A program made the position numbers and the translations under genes. From the NCBI RefSeq assembly GCF_000298215.1, contig NZ_BAHD01000067.1, positions 1 through 37,297 of the forward strand: a DNA stretch of 37,297 nucleotides. The letters run 5' to 3'. Source of the DNA: Kineosphaera limosa NBRC 100340 (GTDB lineage: Bacteria; Actinomycetota; Actinomycetes; Actinomycetales; Dermatophilaceae). The stretch's first letter is position 1. Every line of letters begins with the position of its first letter. The notes below the pieces were generated by a model that did no database searches, was not told the DNA's origin, and saw only the letters and a list, made by a program, of their open reading frames with translations. This document shows positions 8,856 to 16,502 of this stretch, in pieces.

Positions 8856-10040
8856 TCAGCCCATCGTGTGGTCGCGCAGGGCGGTGATGTGTCGAGAGAC
8901 GGCGGGGTCGATGCCGAGGCCGAGCGCCAGGTAGGTGGCGACGAAGTCGGTCTGCGCCAGAAGGCCGGCCAGCCGGGTCAGGGGGTGGGCCGGTTCGGCG
9001 GTGATCGTCGCCAGCCGCACCCCGGCCTCCTGCGCGGTCTGCAGCACCGCTTCGGCCAGCGCGTCGAGGTCGGCCTCCTCGGGGCTCGTCGGCGCGGGGC
9101 GCGGGGCATCTCGCAGCATCAGCAGCCCGAGGCGCGGCATGGCCGGTCCGTCGAGGAAGGGATCGGCGAAGATGTCGTCGCCGCCGGCCGGCACGGCGAC
9201 ACCCTGCCCGCCACCGGCGGTGAACGGGCCGTCGAAGGTCGCGACGACCTGGCTCGCGGCGTCGGGCAGCTCGCCGTGGGTGGCGGGGATGCGGGCGGTC
9301 CGGGCTAGCATCGAGGCGGCCCGGTTGGCGGCTACCCCGGCCAGGGGCCCGTCGCCGAGCACGACCGGCACGGTCTCCGCGAGGGTCATGGCCAGCGCCT
9401 TGGCCGGATTCACGAACGACTCCGAGCTGGGGCGGCACGCCTCCGCCTGGTCGTCGAGCCGCACCGCCGTCTCCAGCAGGGTGTCTTCGCGGACATCGAT
9501 GAGACCCATGGCCCCGGCACCCAGCAGCACTGGGGTCAGCAGCGACCACAAGGCGGTCCGCGAGTTGATGCGCTCGCGACCGATGTCGACGTGAATGCCG
9601 CGGGCCCGATGGCACACGGCGGCCAGAGGCGACTCCGCGGCGCCGACCGTCAGCAGGGAGGCGCCCCGCCGAGCGGCCTCCGCGGCCACCGCCAGCGGCC
9701 CGCGCGCCCGCCCCGAGAGCGAGACTGCGACGACCAGGTCGAGCGGACCCACCCAGCCGGGCAGCGGCACATTGCGACGCACCGACACCGGGACCGGCGA
9801 TCCGGGCTCGGCCAGCACGTCGAGCACGTCGGCGACGACCGCCGACCCGCCCAGGGAGGCGACGAGCACGGAGCGGGGCCGGTCCAGCGACGCGAGCCGC
9901 TCGATACCCGACTCTTGCGCCAGGGTGATGGCCTCGCGAACCTGCGCGCCGGCCGTGGCCAACGCCCGTAGCGTGCCGCGGCTGTCGCAGGCCGTCAGCC
10001 GGCTGACGTCATCGAGCAGGGCCTCGTCGATATACGGCAT
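8856..10040 (-). CDS. SIS-domain phosphosugar isomerase (PGI/PMI-like)
   Basis: A 394-residue protein with paired SIS domains, resembling bifunctional phosphoglucose/phosphomannose isomerases. The first SIS region contains LVASLGGSAVVADVLDVL and VVAVSLSGRARGPL (sugar-phosphate loop); a later part holds FVNPAKALA and ATHGELPDAAS. Such genes often sit beside phosphomannomutase in actinobacteria, as here with Trm112 between them, suggesting a role in mannose-6-phosphate supply for GDP-mannose and glycolipids. The ATG at 10040 has GGAGG about 10 nt upstream. Whether it is catalytically active as an isomerase cannot be judged from motifs alone. Confidence 0.8.
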   Translation of the reverse strand: MPYIDEALLDDVSRLTACDSRGTLRALATAGAQVREAITLAQESGIERLASLDRPRSVLVASLGGSAVVADVLDVLAEPGSPVPVSVRRNVPLPGWVGPLDLVVAVSLSGRARGPLAVAAEAARRGASLLTVGAAESPLAAVCHRARGIHVDIGRERINSRTALWSLLTPVLLGAGAMGLIDVREDTLLETAVRLDDQAEACRPSSESFVNPAKALAMTLAETVPVVLGDGPLAGVAANRAASMLARTARIPATHGELPDAASQVVATFDGPFTAGGGQGVAVPAGGDDIFADPFLDGPAMPRLGLLMLRDAPRPAPTSPEEADLDALAEAVLQTAQEAGVRLATITAEPAHPLTRLAGLLAQTDFVATYLALGLGIDPAVSRHITALRDHTMG

Positions 10041-10093
10041 CGCTTTCTCGCCTCCAAGTCTCGTCGCATCGCACCACGTGGTCGTGGCGCCTG

Positions 10094-10309
10094 CTAGTCG
10101 CTCAGGACCCGGGCCTCGTCGGCCAGCAGCACCGGGATGCCGCCCTCGACCCGGTAGGCGCGCCGGACCCCGTCGGCGTCGGCCTGGCTGGCCTGTAGCT
10201 CCGGGGTGCCGTCGGGGCCGACGCCGTCGACCAGCTCGGACTTGGTCACCGGGCAGCGCAGGATCTCGCGCAGCCAGGGGTCGATCGTCGCGGTCTTGTC
10301 CGTGCTCAT
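10094..10309 (-). CDS. Trm112-like small protein
   Basis: A 71-residue protein of the Trm112/UPF0434 family: REILRCPVTKSEL near the start and YRVEGGIPVLLADEAR near the end match the family frame. Trm112 proteins are small partners that stabilise methyltransferases in eukaryotes; bacterial roles are poorly known. Classical zinc-binding members have several Cys, but only one (in LRCPV) remains here, so metal binding is unlikely. The ATG at 10309 follows an AAGGA site. It sits between phosphomannomutase and the SIS isomerase, a recurring actinobacterial order. Confidence 0.85.
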   Translation of the reverse strand: MSTDKTATIDPWLREILRCPVTKSELVDGVGPDGTPELQASQADADGVRRAYRVEGGIPVLLADEARVLSD

Positions 10310-10336
10310 CTACGATCCTTCGTTTCGTGGGGCATC

Positions 10337-10358
10337 TTGTGACATGGACCTGTCACAA
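10337..10358. promoter_or_regulatory. Perfect inverted repeat TTGTGACA-N6-TGTCACAA
   Basis: Eight-bp arms (10337-10344 and 10351-10358) surround 6 bp in the 83-bp gap between the phosphomannomutase stop and the Trm112 start. The position, 28 bp upstream of Trm112, suits an operator or a hairpin between two same-strand genes. It differs from the CRP consensus because the TGTGA/TCACA halves are 10 bp apart, not 6. Confidence 0.45.
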
Positions 10359-10392
10359 CTTGTACTGCGTGCTTGACTCAACGCCTTCGGCG

Positions 10393-11829
10393 TCATCGAG
10401 GGGCGCGCACGATCCGCAGGATTTCGTCACGCACCTGCGTCATCGTCGCCTCGTCGACGGCCTCGACGTTGAGCCGCAGCAGCGGCTCGGTGTTGCTGGG
10501 CCGCAGGTTGAACCACCACATCGGTGAGCTGGTGTCGGCGTTGGCGACCGTCAGCCCGTCCACCTCGTCGATGTCGACGGTGCGGCCCTGCGACCACTCG
10601 CGCACCGCGTCGGTGGCAGCGGTCACCGACGCAACGGTGGAGTTGACCTCCCCGGAGGCTGCGTAGCGCGAATACGGGGCCGCCACCTGCGACAACGGCT
10701 GCGGCTGGGAGCCGAGCGCGGCGAGCACGTGCATGGCCGCGAGCATGCCGGTGTCGGCGAACCAGAAGTCGCGGAAGTAGTAGTGGGCCGAGTGCTCGCC
10801 CCCGAAGACCGCTCCCTCGCGGGCCATCTCGGCCTTGATGAAGGAGTGCCCCACACGAGTGCGCACACCGCGAGCACCAGCCTTGGCCACGGTCTCGCGC
10901 ACGATGTGGCTGGAGATGACGTTGTACACGATCGCGACGTCAGCGACCGGTGTCCCGCCCTGCACCGCCCGGTCGATCTCGCGGTCGGCGACCAACGCCG
11001 TGATCGCCGAGGCGCTGACCGGCTCGCCGCGCTCGTCGACAACGAAGCAGCGGTCGGCGTCGCCGTCGAACGCCAACCCGAGATCTGCGCCGTGCTCGCG
11101 TACCGCCGCCTGCAGATCGAGCAGGTTCTCCGGCTCCAGCGGGTTGGCGTCGTGGTTGGGGAAGGTGCCGTCGAGCTCGAAATACAGCGGCACGACCTCC
11201 AGGGCCGACACGCTGTCCAGCACTGCGGGGGCGGTCAGTCCGGCCATGCCGTTGCCGGCGTCGACGACGACCTTCAGCGGCCGGATGCCGGAGAGGTCGA
11301 CGAGGGAGTGCAGGAAGGCGGCGTAGTCGCCGAGCATGTCCCGCTCCTTGATCTGGCCCGGGCTCGCCGTGCTCTCCGCCTCGCCGACGCGCTCGAGGCT
11401 GCCGCGCTCGACGATGGCCTGGGCGACCTTGGTGATGTCGGCCAGACCAGAATCCTGCCCGACAGGGCGGGCGCCGGCGCGGCACATCTTGATGCCGTTG
11501 TACTGGGCGGGATTGTGGCTCGCGGTGAACATGGCGCCCGGAAGGTCGAGGGCGCCGCTGGCGTAGTAGAGGCCGTCGGTGGAGCAGAGCCCGATGATCG
11601 TGACGTCGAGTCCGTGCGCGGCGGCACCCTGCGCGAAGGCTCGGGAGAGTTGCGGCGAGCTAGGGCGCATGTCGTATCCGATGACGATGCCGCGGGCACC
11701 TTCGGGGATCGCGACGACCGTGGCGAACGCGCTGCCGATGGCCCGCGCGACCTGCTCGTCGAGTTGCTCGGGGACGAGTCCGCGGACGTCATAGGCCTTG
11801 ATGAAGTCCGACAGGTTTGGCGTGCTCAC
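10393..11829 (-). CDS. manB: Phosphomannomutase/phosphoglucomutase
   Basis: Alpha-D-phosphohexomutase interconverting mannose-6-phosphate and mannose-1-phosphate (possibly also glucose phosphates), feeding GDP-mannose synthesis. The 478 residues carry the phosphoserine loop TASHNPAQYNGIK (Ser about 104), the Mg-binding loop FDGDADR (Asp 255, 257, 259), the sugar-binding GGEHSAHYYF and the C-terminal phosphate-binding RPSNTEPLLRL. All family signatures are intact. The GTG at 11829 was chosen because the protein then begins just before FIKAYDVRGL, the normal N-terminus. DUF3499 ends 19 bp upstream on the same strand, so they are likely co-transcribed. Confidence 0.93.
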   Translation of the reverse strand: MSTPNLSDFIKAYDVRGLVPEQLDEQVARAIGSAFATVVAIPEGARGIVIGYDMRPSSPQLSRAFAQGAAAHGLDVTIIGLCSTDGLYYASGALDLPGAMFTASHNPAQYNGIKMCRAGARPVGQDSGLADITKVAQAIVERGSLERVGEAESTASPGQIKERDMLGDYAAFLHSLVDLSGIRPLKVVVDAGNGMAGLTAPAVLDSVSALEVVPLYFELDGTFPNHDANPLEPENLLDLQAAVREHGADLGLAFDGDADRCFVVDERGEPVSASAITALVADREIDRAVQGGTPVADVAIVYNVISSHIVRETVAKAGARGVRTRVGHSFIKAEMAREGAVFGGEHSAHYYFRDFWFADTGMLAAMHVLAALGSQPQPLSQVAAPYSRYAASGEVNSTVASVTAATDAVREWSQGRTVDIDEVDGLTVANADTSSPMWWFNLRPSNTEPLLRLNVEAVDEATMTQVRDEILRIVRAPR

Positions 11830-11848
11830 GCCCCGAAGCCTACCTGGG

Positions 11849-12412
11849 CTAAAGGTCGGTGGAACCGGCAGACGTGGGCCGCAGGGACCGCAGGTGGCCC
11901 CGTTGCGTGCCCGACCAAGCGCGACCGCCCTGCGCCGGAGCCGGGTATCCCGCAGCACGGCTCATCGCCGGCCCACGCTCGGGCGCCTCACCGGAAGGAC
12001 CGGGCTCCCCTGCCGGCTCACCCTGGGTGCCACGGTGCCGCCCTGAGTAGCCCGAGTAGCCCGAGTAGCCCGGGTAAGGAGAGTGAGACGACCCGGAGTC
12101 GTTGACCGCGGACCGACGTGCCGCGGGAGCCTGGCGGGCGCTGCGGTCGCGCACCGTCTCCTCCCGCACGGCGTCGGCCACCGCCAGGAGGTCGTCCTGC
12201 GCCACCGGCAGGTCTTCGAACCGGCTGACCAGGCGCACGACCTCCCACCCACGCGGGGCCGTGAGGCGCTCCGCGTGCTCGCCGCACAAGTCGTACGTGT
12301 GCGGCTCGGCGAAGGTCGCCAGAGGGCCGAGCACGGCGGTCGAGTCGGCGTAGACATAGGTGAGGGTCGCCACGGCAGGCCGCGGGCACGCGGTACGGGA
12401 GCAGCGACGCAT
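11849..12412 (-). CDS. DUF3499 family protein
   Basis: A 187-residue protein of unknown function whose N-terminal 100 residues match DUF3499: MRRCSRTACPRPAVATLTYVY, then AEPHTYDLCGEHAERLTAPRGW and VVRLV. The paired Cys (CSRTAC, LCGEH) with His suggest a small zinc ribbon. The rest is Arg/Pro/Ser-rich and probably disordered, with three GYS units encoded by a 9-bp repeat. The start at 12412 matches the family N-terminus. In actinobacteria this gene recurs beside phosphomannomutase and the metallopeptidase-fold gene, as here, but the role is unknown. Confidence 0.85.
   Translation of the reverse strand: MRRCSRTACPRPAVATLTYVYADSTAVLGPLATFAEPHTYDLCGEHAERLTAPRGWEVVRLVSRFEDLPVAQDDLLAVADAVREETVRDRSARQAPAARRSAVNDSGSSHSPYPGYSGYSGYSGRHRGTQGEPAGEPGPSGEAPERGPAMSRAAGYPAPAQGGRAWSGTQRGHLRSLRPTSAGSTDL
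12045..12071. repeat. 9-bp tandem repeat in DUF3499 tail
   Basis: Three copies of gagtagccc (12045-12071, last base pairs slightly diverging after) encode a Gly-Tyr-Ser run in the disordered C-terminal tail of the DUF3499 protein. Confidence 0.8.
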
Positions 12413-12521
12413 GAGACTCACGCGCAAGAGCGTAACCCCGCAGGTCGCCTCCCACCGTGCCTGCCACGCCGAGGAAGGCGCCGCCGTGTCGTGGCGTTCG
12501 GGGCCGATGCCGGCAGCGCCG

Positions 12522-12535
12522 TAGAATTCTCTGTC
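12522..12535 (+). promoter_or_regulatory. -10 element of a probable leaderless promoter
   Basis: TAGAAT at 12522-12527 ends 8 nt before the ATG at 12536, the distance expected between a -10 box and the transcription start. No ribosome site precedes the ATG. Transcription beginning at the start codon (leaderless mRNA) is common in actinobacteria and likely here. No clear -35 is seen. Confidence 0.55.
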
Positions 12536-12985
12536 ATGCCGGAGTTCACAGACGCGCGCTCGCGGGCCGCGCGCATACGGCGACGCGACCGACACGGCCG
12601 AGGAGTGCGTGGGCCGTTCGCGTGGCCACGGGTACCGGTCATGACGAGCCGCTCGGATCAGTTCGACGAGCAGGTGCTCGACGCCGTCGAACGCATCGAA
12701 CGGCGCCTGTGTCGACCCCTGCACGGGGTCGAGATCGCCGTCGAACTGGTGCCGCCGTCGGACCCGGCCCCCTGGGAACACCGGCAGGTGCCGCTGAGCC
12801 GGTTGTTTCCCGCCGAGGGCAAGCTGCCGGCCCGAATCGTGCTGTACCGCCGCCCGATCGAAACCCGGGCCGAGGACCCTCGCGATCTGCCCGCCATGGT
12901 CAACGACATCGTCATCGAGCAGTTGGCCGGAGCGCTCAACGTCGAACCCACCACGCTGGATCCGGACTATCGACGCGACGACTGA
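12536..12985 (+). CDS. Metallopeptidase-fold protein without HExxH motif
   Basis: A 149-residue protein of the small minimal-metallopeptidase family (DUF1025-like). The basic N-terminus (RIRRRDRHGRGVRGPF) followed by a domain with FDEQVLDAVERIERRL and RIVLYRRPIE matches actinobacterial members. Catalytic members carry HExxHxxGxxD in the penultimate helix; here that position reads VNDIVIEQLAGALNV, so the zinc ligands are absent and peptidase activity is not expected. The gene is divergent from DUF3499, 123 bp away, and probably leaderless. Its function is unknown. Confidence 0.8.
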   Translation: MPEFTDARSRAARIRRRDRHGRGVRGPFAWPRVPVMTSRSDQFDEQVLDAVERIERRLCRPLHGVEIAVELVPPSDPAPWEHRQVPLSRLFPAEGKLPARIVLYRRPIETRAEDPRDLPAMVNDIVIEQLAGALNVEPTTLDPDYRRDD

Positions 12986-13112
12986 GCCGCACCGGCTCAC
13001 CCACCGACCGCGCACCGGCTCCCCCCACCCAGGCACAGCAGAAGGCCGATGCCCCGGCCGCCACCTGCCGATTCGGCTGCAGGTCACGGTCGCGACATCG
13101 ACCTTCGTAGGT

Positions 13113-13127
13113 GCGGGCCAAGCCCGC
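13113..13127. terminator. Short hairpin between convergent genes
   Basis: GCGGGC (13113-13118), loop caa, GCCCGC (13122-13127) lies between the metallopeptidase-fold gene and whiB2, which converge. It could end either transcript. The stem is short and no T-run follows, so the call is weak. Confidence 0.3.
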
Positions 13128-13148
13128 GCCGGGTCCGACTGTTTACCG

Positions 13149-13415
13149 TCAGACTGCGCGGTGCTTCAGCTTGCGTCGCTCGCGCTCACTGAGCCCGCCC
13201 CAGATGCCGAAGCGCTCGTCGTTGGCCAGGGCGTATTCCAGGCACTCGGCCCGCACATCGCACCCGACGCACACGCGCTTGGCCTCCCGGGTCGAGCCAC
13301 CCTTCTCGGGGAAGAACGCCTCGGGATCGGTCTGCGCGCAGAGCGCCCGATCCTGCCAGGACAGTTGGGTCTCTTCGGTCTCCACTGCACTGAAGACCAG
13401 CTGCAAGTCGTTCAT
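13149..13415 (-). CDS. whiB2: WhiB2/WhmD-type iron-sulfur regulator
   Basis: Actinobacterial Wbl transcription factor with a [4Fe-4S] cluster; WhiB2 (WhmD, WhiB in Streptomyces) governs septation and cell division, usually with WhiA and sigma factor contacts. The 88-residue protein has four cluster Cys (C26, C49, C52, C58), the DPEAFFPEKGGSTREAKR segment typical of this paralog, the GIWGG turn and a basic tail (SERERRKLKHR). The ATG at 13415 follows a strong GAGGAGG site; the frame extends 12 codons upstream but without family similarity. It is divergent from cofD and controlled from the 284-bp region between them. Confidence 0.92.
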   Translation of the reverse strand: MNDLQLVFSAVETEETQLSWQDRALCAQTDPEAFFPEKGGSTREAKRVCVGCDVRAECLEYALANDERFGIWGGLSERERRKLKHRAV

Positions 13416-13553
13416 GGCCCCTCCTCGACCATCAGGCTTCGGTCGCATCAACGGACTCGCCGCCCTGAGTCCTGCGATGAAGCAACAACAAGGGAATTAC
13501 ACGCGTGTCATCCACGGAAGTCAACCCAAGATCTGTTAAAGAGATTCGACTGG

Positions 13554-13566
13554 TCGTCCAGGACGA
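13554..13566. promoter_or_regulatory. Palindrome TCGTCC-a-GGACGA
   Basis: A perfect 6-bp inverted repeat around one base in the whiB2-cofD divergent region, about 140 bp from each start. A second palindrome, acacgcgtgt, lies at 13500-13509. Either could be a regulator site; the size fits chance less well than design, but no factor can be named. Confidence 0.35.
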
Positions 13567-13699
13567 TTGCCCAGTTCAGCTACTCTCCCAAGCGATTTCA
13601 GCACTAACCAAGGTCGCACAAGCCTCCCGAATGTGACTGGCCGGTAACCGCTGCGCCCACGGGGACCAGCGCGGATAGGCGCCTGACAGACTGCCGCCC

Positions 13700-14689
13700 A
13701 TGCGCATCACCGCTTTGGCCGGAGGGATCGGCGGCGCCCGCTTCCTGCGCGGCCTCCTCGACCACGTGCACGCCGATCCGGCCCTGCGAGAGAGCCAGAT
13801 CACGATCATCGGCAACACCGGCGACGACATCACGCTGTTCGGGCTGCGGGTCTGCCCCGACCTCGACACCCTCATGTACACCATCGGCGACGGCATCGAG
13901 GAGTCGCAGGGCTGGGGACGCCGCAACGACACCCGAACGGTGCAAGGCGAACTCGCCGCCTACGGGGGGCAACCGCAGTGGTTCGGCCTCGGCGATCTGG
14001 ACTTCGCGACGCACATCGTGCGCAGCCAGTGGCTGGGGCAGGGCTTGACCCTGTCGGAGGTGACCGGCCGCCTCGCGCAGCGATGGGGGTTGGCGCAGCG
14101 TGGGGTGACTCTGCTGCCGATGAGCGATGAGCCGGTGGAGACCCACGTTGTCGTCGACGACCAGGAGGCGGGCGAGGGGGCCACGCAGGCGATCCACTTT
14201 CAGCAGTGGTGGGTCGGGATGGGCGCCGGGGTGCCGGCACGGGCGTTCCACGCGATCGGCATCGATCGGGCGCGGCCGGCGCCGGGGGTCTTGGAGGCGA
14301 TTCGGACGGCCGACGTCGTGTTGCTGCCACCGTCGAACCCGGTGGTGTCGATCGGGATCGTGCTGTCGGTGCCCGGGGTGCGGGATGCGCTGCGCGGCAC
14401 CTCGGCGCCGGTCGTGGCTGTGAGCCCGATCGTCGGAGGGGCGCCGGTGCGCGGGCATGCGGATGCGTGCCTGGCGGCGCTGGGGTTGCCGACGACGCCG
14501 GAGGCCGTGGCGGGCTTGTACGCGGACTTCCTCGACGGCTGGCTGGTCGCGCCCGGGGAGGAGCATCGCGTGGGTGGCGGGGTGCGACTGCGGGCCGTGC
14601 CGCTGCTCATGCGGGAGCGGGAGTCGGCCGCGCGCCTGGCCGGGGACGCCTTGAGCTTGGGCGTGGAGTTGCGGGCGGAGCGGGCGTGA
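13700..14689 (+). CDS. cofD: 2-phospho-L-lactate/phosphoenolpyruvate transferase (F420 synthesis)
   Basis: CofD (FbiA) transfers the phospholactyl or phosphoenolpyruvyl moiety from its GDP-activated donor to Fo, giving F420-0 or dehydro-F420-0. The 329 residues begin with the typical ITALAGGIGGARFLRGL; TIIGNTGDDITLFGLRVCPDLDTLMYTI carries the Fo/metal-binding Asp residues, and LLPPSNPVVSIGIVLSVPG and VAVSPIVGG the nucleotide-binding loops. It overlaps cofE by GTGA, so the two are coupled. No ribosome site is evident before the ATG. The organism therefore makes coenzyme F420, used by many actinobacterial redox enzymes. Confidence 0.96.
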   Translation: MRITALAGGIGGARFLRGLLDHVHADPALRESQITIIGNTGDDITLFGLRVCPDLDTLMYTIGDGIEESQGWGRRNDTRTVQGELAAYGGQPQWFGLGDLDFATHIVRSQWLGQGLTLSEVTGRLAQRWGLAQRGVTLLPMSDEPVETHVVVDDQEAGEGATQAIHFQQWWVGMGAGVPARAFHAIGIDRARPAPGVLEAIRTADVVLLPPSNPVVSIGIVLSVPGVRDALRGTSAPVVAVSPIVGGAPVRGHADACLAALGLPTTPEAVAGLYADFLDGWLVAPGEEHRVGGGVRLRAVPLLMRERESAARLAGDALSLGVELRAERA

Positions 14690-15966
14690 GCAGCGCAGCC
14701 TCGGGACTGTCGGTCATCCCGGTCGGCGAGGTCCCGGAGGTCGTCGAGGGTGACGACGTCGCGGCGTTACTGGCGCGAGCCTTGACCGGCTCGGACGCGG
14801 CATCCGACGCGGCGGCGGCGCTTCGGGACGGTGACGTGCTGGTCGTGTCGGCCAAACTCGTGTCCAAGGCTCTCGGGCTCCGCGCCCCAGAAGCGCACAA
14901 GGCCGCCCACGTGCTGGCCCAGTCGCGTCGGGTGGTTGCTGAGCGCGCGACCCCCTCAGGGGTGACCCGGATCGTGGAGTCGCTGGCCGGGCCGGTGCTC
15001 GCGGCGGCGGGCATCGATGCCTCCAACACGGGCTCCAGCGGGGCGGCGGACGGAAGCGTGCTGCTCCTTCCGGCGGATCCCGATGCGGAAGCCACCCAAC
15101 TGCACACTTCACTGTGCGCTCTGCTCGGTCTGCGACGACTCGGTGTCGTGCTGTCGGACACCGCCGGTCGCCCATGGCGGGTCGGCCAGACGGACTTCGC
15201 CCTCGGGGCCGCCGGACTCTTGACGGTCGAGGATCTGCGCGATTCGCAGGACGCCGACGGTCGCCCGTTGAGCGTGACCGCGACAGCCGTGGCCGATGAG
15301 ATCGCCGCGGCAGCTGATCTGGTCCGACCGAAGAACGCCGGCGTGGCGGCCGCCATCGTGCGTGGACTTCCGCCGCACCTGGTGCCAGGGGATGCCACCG
15401 ACCTTGGGGATGCCACCGACCTCCCGCACCATCGGTGGCTAACGGCCCGGGAACTCGTGCGCACGGGACCAGGCGACTGGTTTGCGCTCGGCCATGTGGA
15501 GGCCGTGCGATCGGCCTTGGGTGCACCCCCGGGGACGGCGGAGGCTGTCGAAGTGGGGCTGCCGCAAGCTCGCGCGGGGACCGCCGCTACGGCCGTCGAC
15601 AGCGCGGCCGGGAAGCGGTTAGCAGGCGGGGGCGACGCGGCGAGAGCGGACCAAGACGATGTGACGCAGCGGCTAGCCCGGGCCTGCCGGCTGGCGTTGA
15701 GCACCACCGGCATCTGCGACATCCCCCCGGGCCATCCCCGCGCTCCGACCCGACCGGTAGCCCCGGCCATCGACCTGAGCGGGGTGCGACCGGACGTCGT
15801 TCAGCAGGGCATCAACCTCTCCGGAACCCACGAGGTGAGCCTGGGCGTCGCCGCCGCTCGCCTCCTGGTGGCCTTGGAGTCGGAAGGACTGCACGGGCGC
15901 ATCACCGAGCACACGCCCGGCCAACGCCCCGGCGCCCCTTCACACCTGCGCATCGTGTTGCTCTGA
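14686..15966 (+). CDS. cofE: F420-0:gamma-glutamyl ligase CofE with atypical C-terminal domain
   Basis: GTP-dependent ligase adding glutamates to F420-0. The N-terminal 250 residues of the 426-residue protein match CofE: LRDGDVLVVSAKLVSKALG, AAAGIDASNTG, VVLSDTAGRPWRVGQTDFALGAAGL and DLVRPKNAGVAAAIVRGL. In mycobacterial FbiB a nitroreductase domain follows, which reduces dehydro-F420-0. Here the C-terminal 170 residues show no clear FMN-binding nitroreductase motifs; they hold an Ala-rich linker and a segment ending in LGVAAARLLVALESEGL, faintly like a shrunken nitroreductase end. Two 18-bp repeats (15388-15423) duplicate GDATDL. The GTG start overlaps the cofD stop. Confidence 0.92.
   Translation: MSSAASGLSVIPVGEVPEVVEGDDVAALLARALTGSDAASDAAAALRDGDVLVVSAKLVSKALGLRAPEAHKAAHVLAQSRRVVAERATPSGVTRIVESLAGPVLAAAGIDASNTGSSGAADGSVLLLPADPDAEATQLHTSLCALLGLRRLGVVLSDTAGRPWRVGQTDFALGAAGLLTVEDLRDSQDADGRPLSVTATAVADEIAAAADLVRPKNAGVAAAIVRGLPPHLVPGDATDLGDATDLPHHRWLTARELVRTGPGDWFALGHVEAVRSALGAPPGTAEAVEVGLPQARAGTAATAVDSAAGKRLAGGGDAARADQDDVTQRLARACRLALSTTGICDIPPGHPRAPTRPVAPAIDLSGVRPDVVQQGINLSGTHEVSLGVAAARLLVALESEGLHGRITEHTPGQRPGAPSHLRIVLL
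15388..15423. repeat. 18-bp tandem repeat in cofE
   Basis: Two 18-bp copies (15388-15405 and 15406-15423, one mismatch) duplicate the residues GDATDL within the CofE protein, just after the CofE domain core. Confidence 0.85.
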
Positions 15967-15974
15967 GACCCGGC

Positions 15975-16502
15975 CACTGCCCTGCTGGCCTCTTCCGAGA
16001 GCAGGGGTACGACAGCGTGTCCGTGGCGGCGATCGCCAAGGCTGCCGGCGTCTCGCACATGACGTTCTTCCGGCACTTTCCGACGAAAGAGTCGGTCGTC
16101 GTCGGGGACCTCTTCGACCCGGCACTGGCGGCCGCCGTGGCGGCCCAGCCGCGCTCGCGGACACCCCTTCAGCGCACGGTTCACGGGGTTCTCGGCGCCG
16201 TGGCCTCACCCGAGGGTACGCAGGAGCTGGCGTCGGCCGAGTTTGCGGATCGGATCCGACTCATCGCTGCAACGCCATCGCTGCGCGGAGCGGTCTGGGC
16301 CTCCTCCGCAGCGACGCAGGATGCTCTCTTCTACGCCTTGGTCGAGTCGGGCTCCCCCGGGCCCGCCGCCCGCGCCGCGGCCGGCGCCCTCATGGGCGCT
16401 GCCACCGCGATCCTGCTCGATTGGGCGGCCACAGCGCAGACAGGCAACCCCATACGGGCCCTCAACGAAGGCCTCGAGAGCCTCATCGGGGCGTCACCGT
16501 GA
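15975..16502 (+). pseudogene. TetR-family regulator, N-terminus missing and frameshifted
   Basis: The frame ending at 16502 encodes most of a TetR regulator: LFREQGYDSVSVAAIAKAAG, then VSHMTFFRHFPTKESVV (the recognition helix) and an AcrR-like ligand domain. There is no suitable start. Eight bases after the cofE stop, TALLA is readable in another frame and would join LFREQGYD if one C were restored near 15989-15990, completing helix 1. The usual basic arm and start codon are absent, so the 5' end looks deleted as well. A GTG at 16017 could start a 161-residue protein without helix 1. It is followed by GTGA overlap with the ABC ATPase it presumably controlled. Confidence 0.65.

Noticed and set aside
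10337-10358. CRP-type binding site
   Set aside because: The TGTGA and TCACA halves are separated by 10 bp, not the 6 bp of the CRP consensus.
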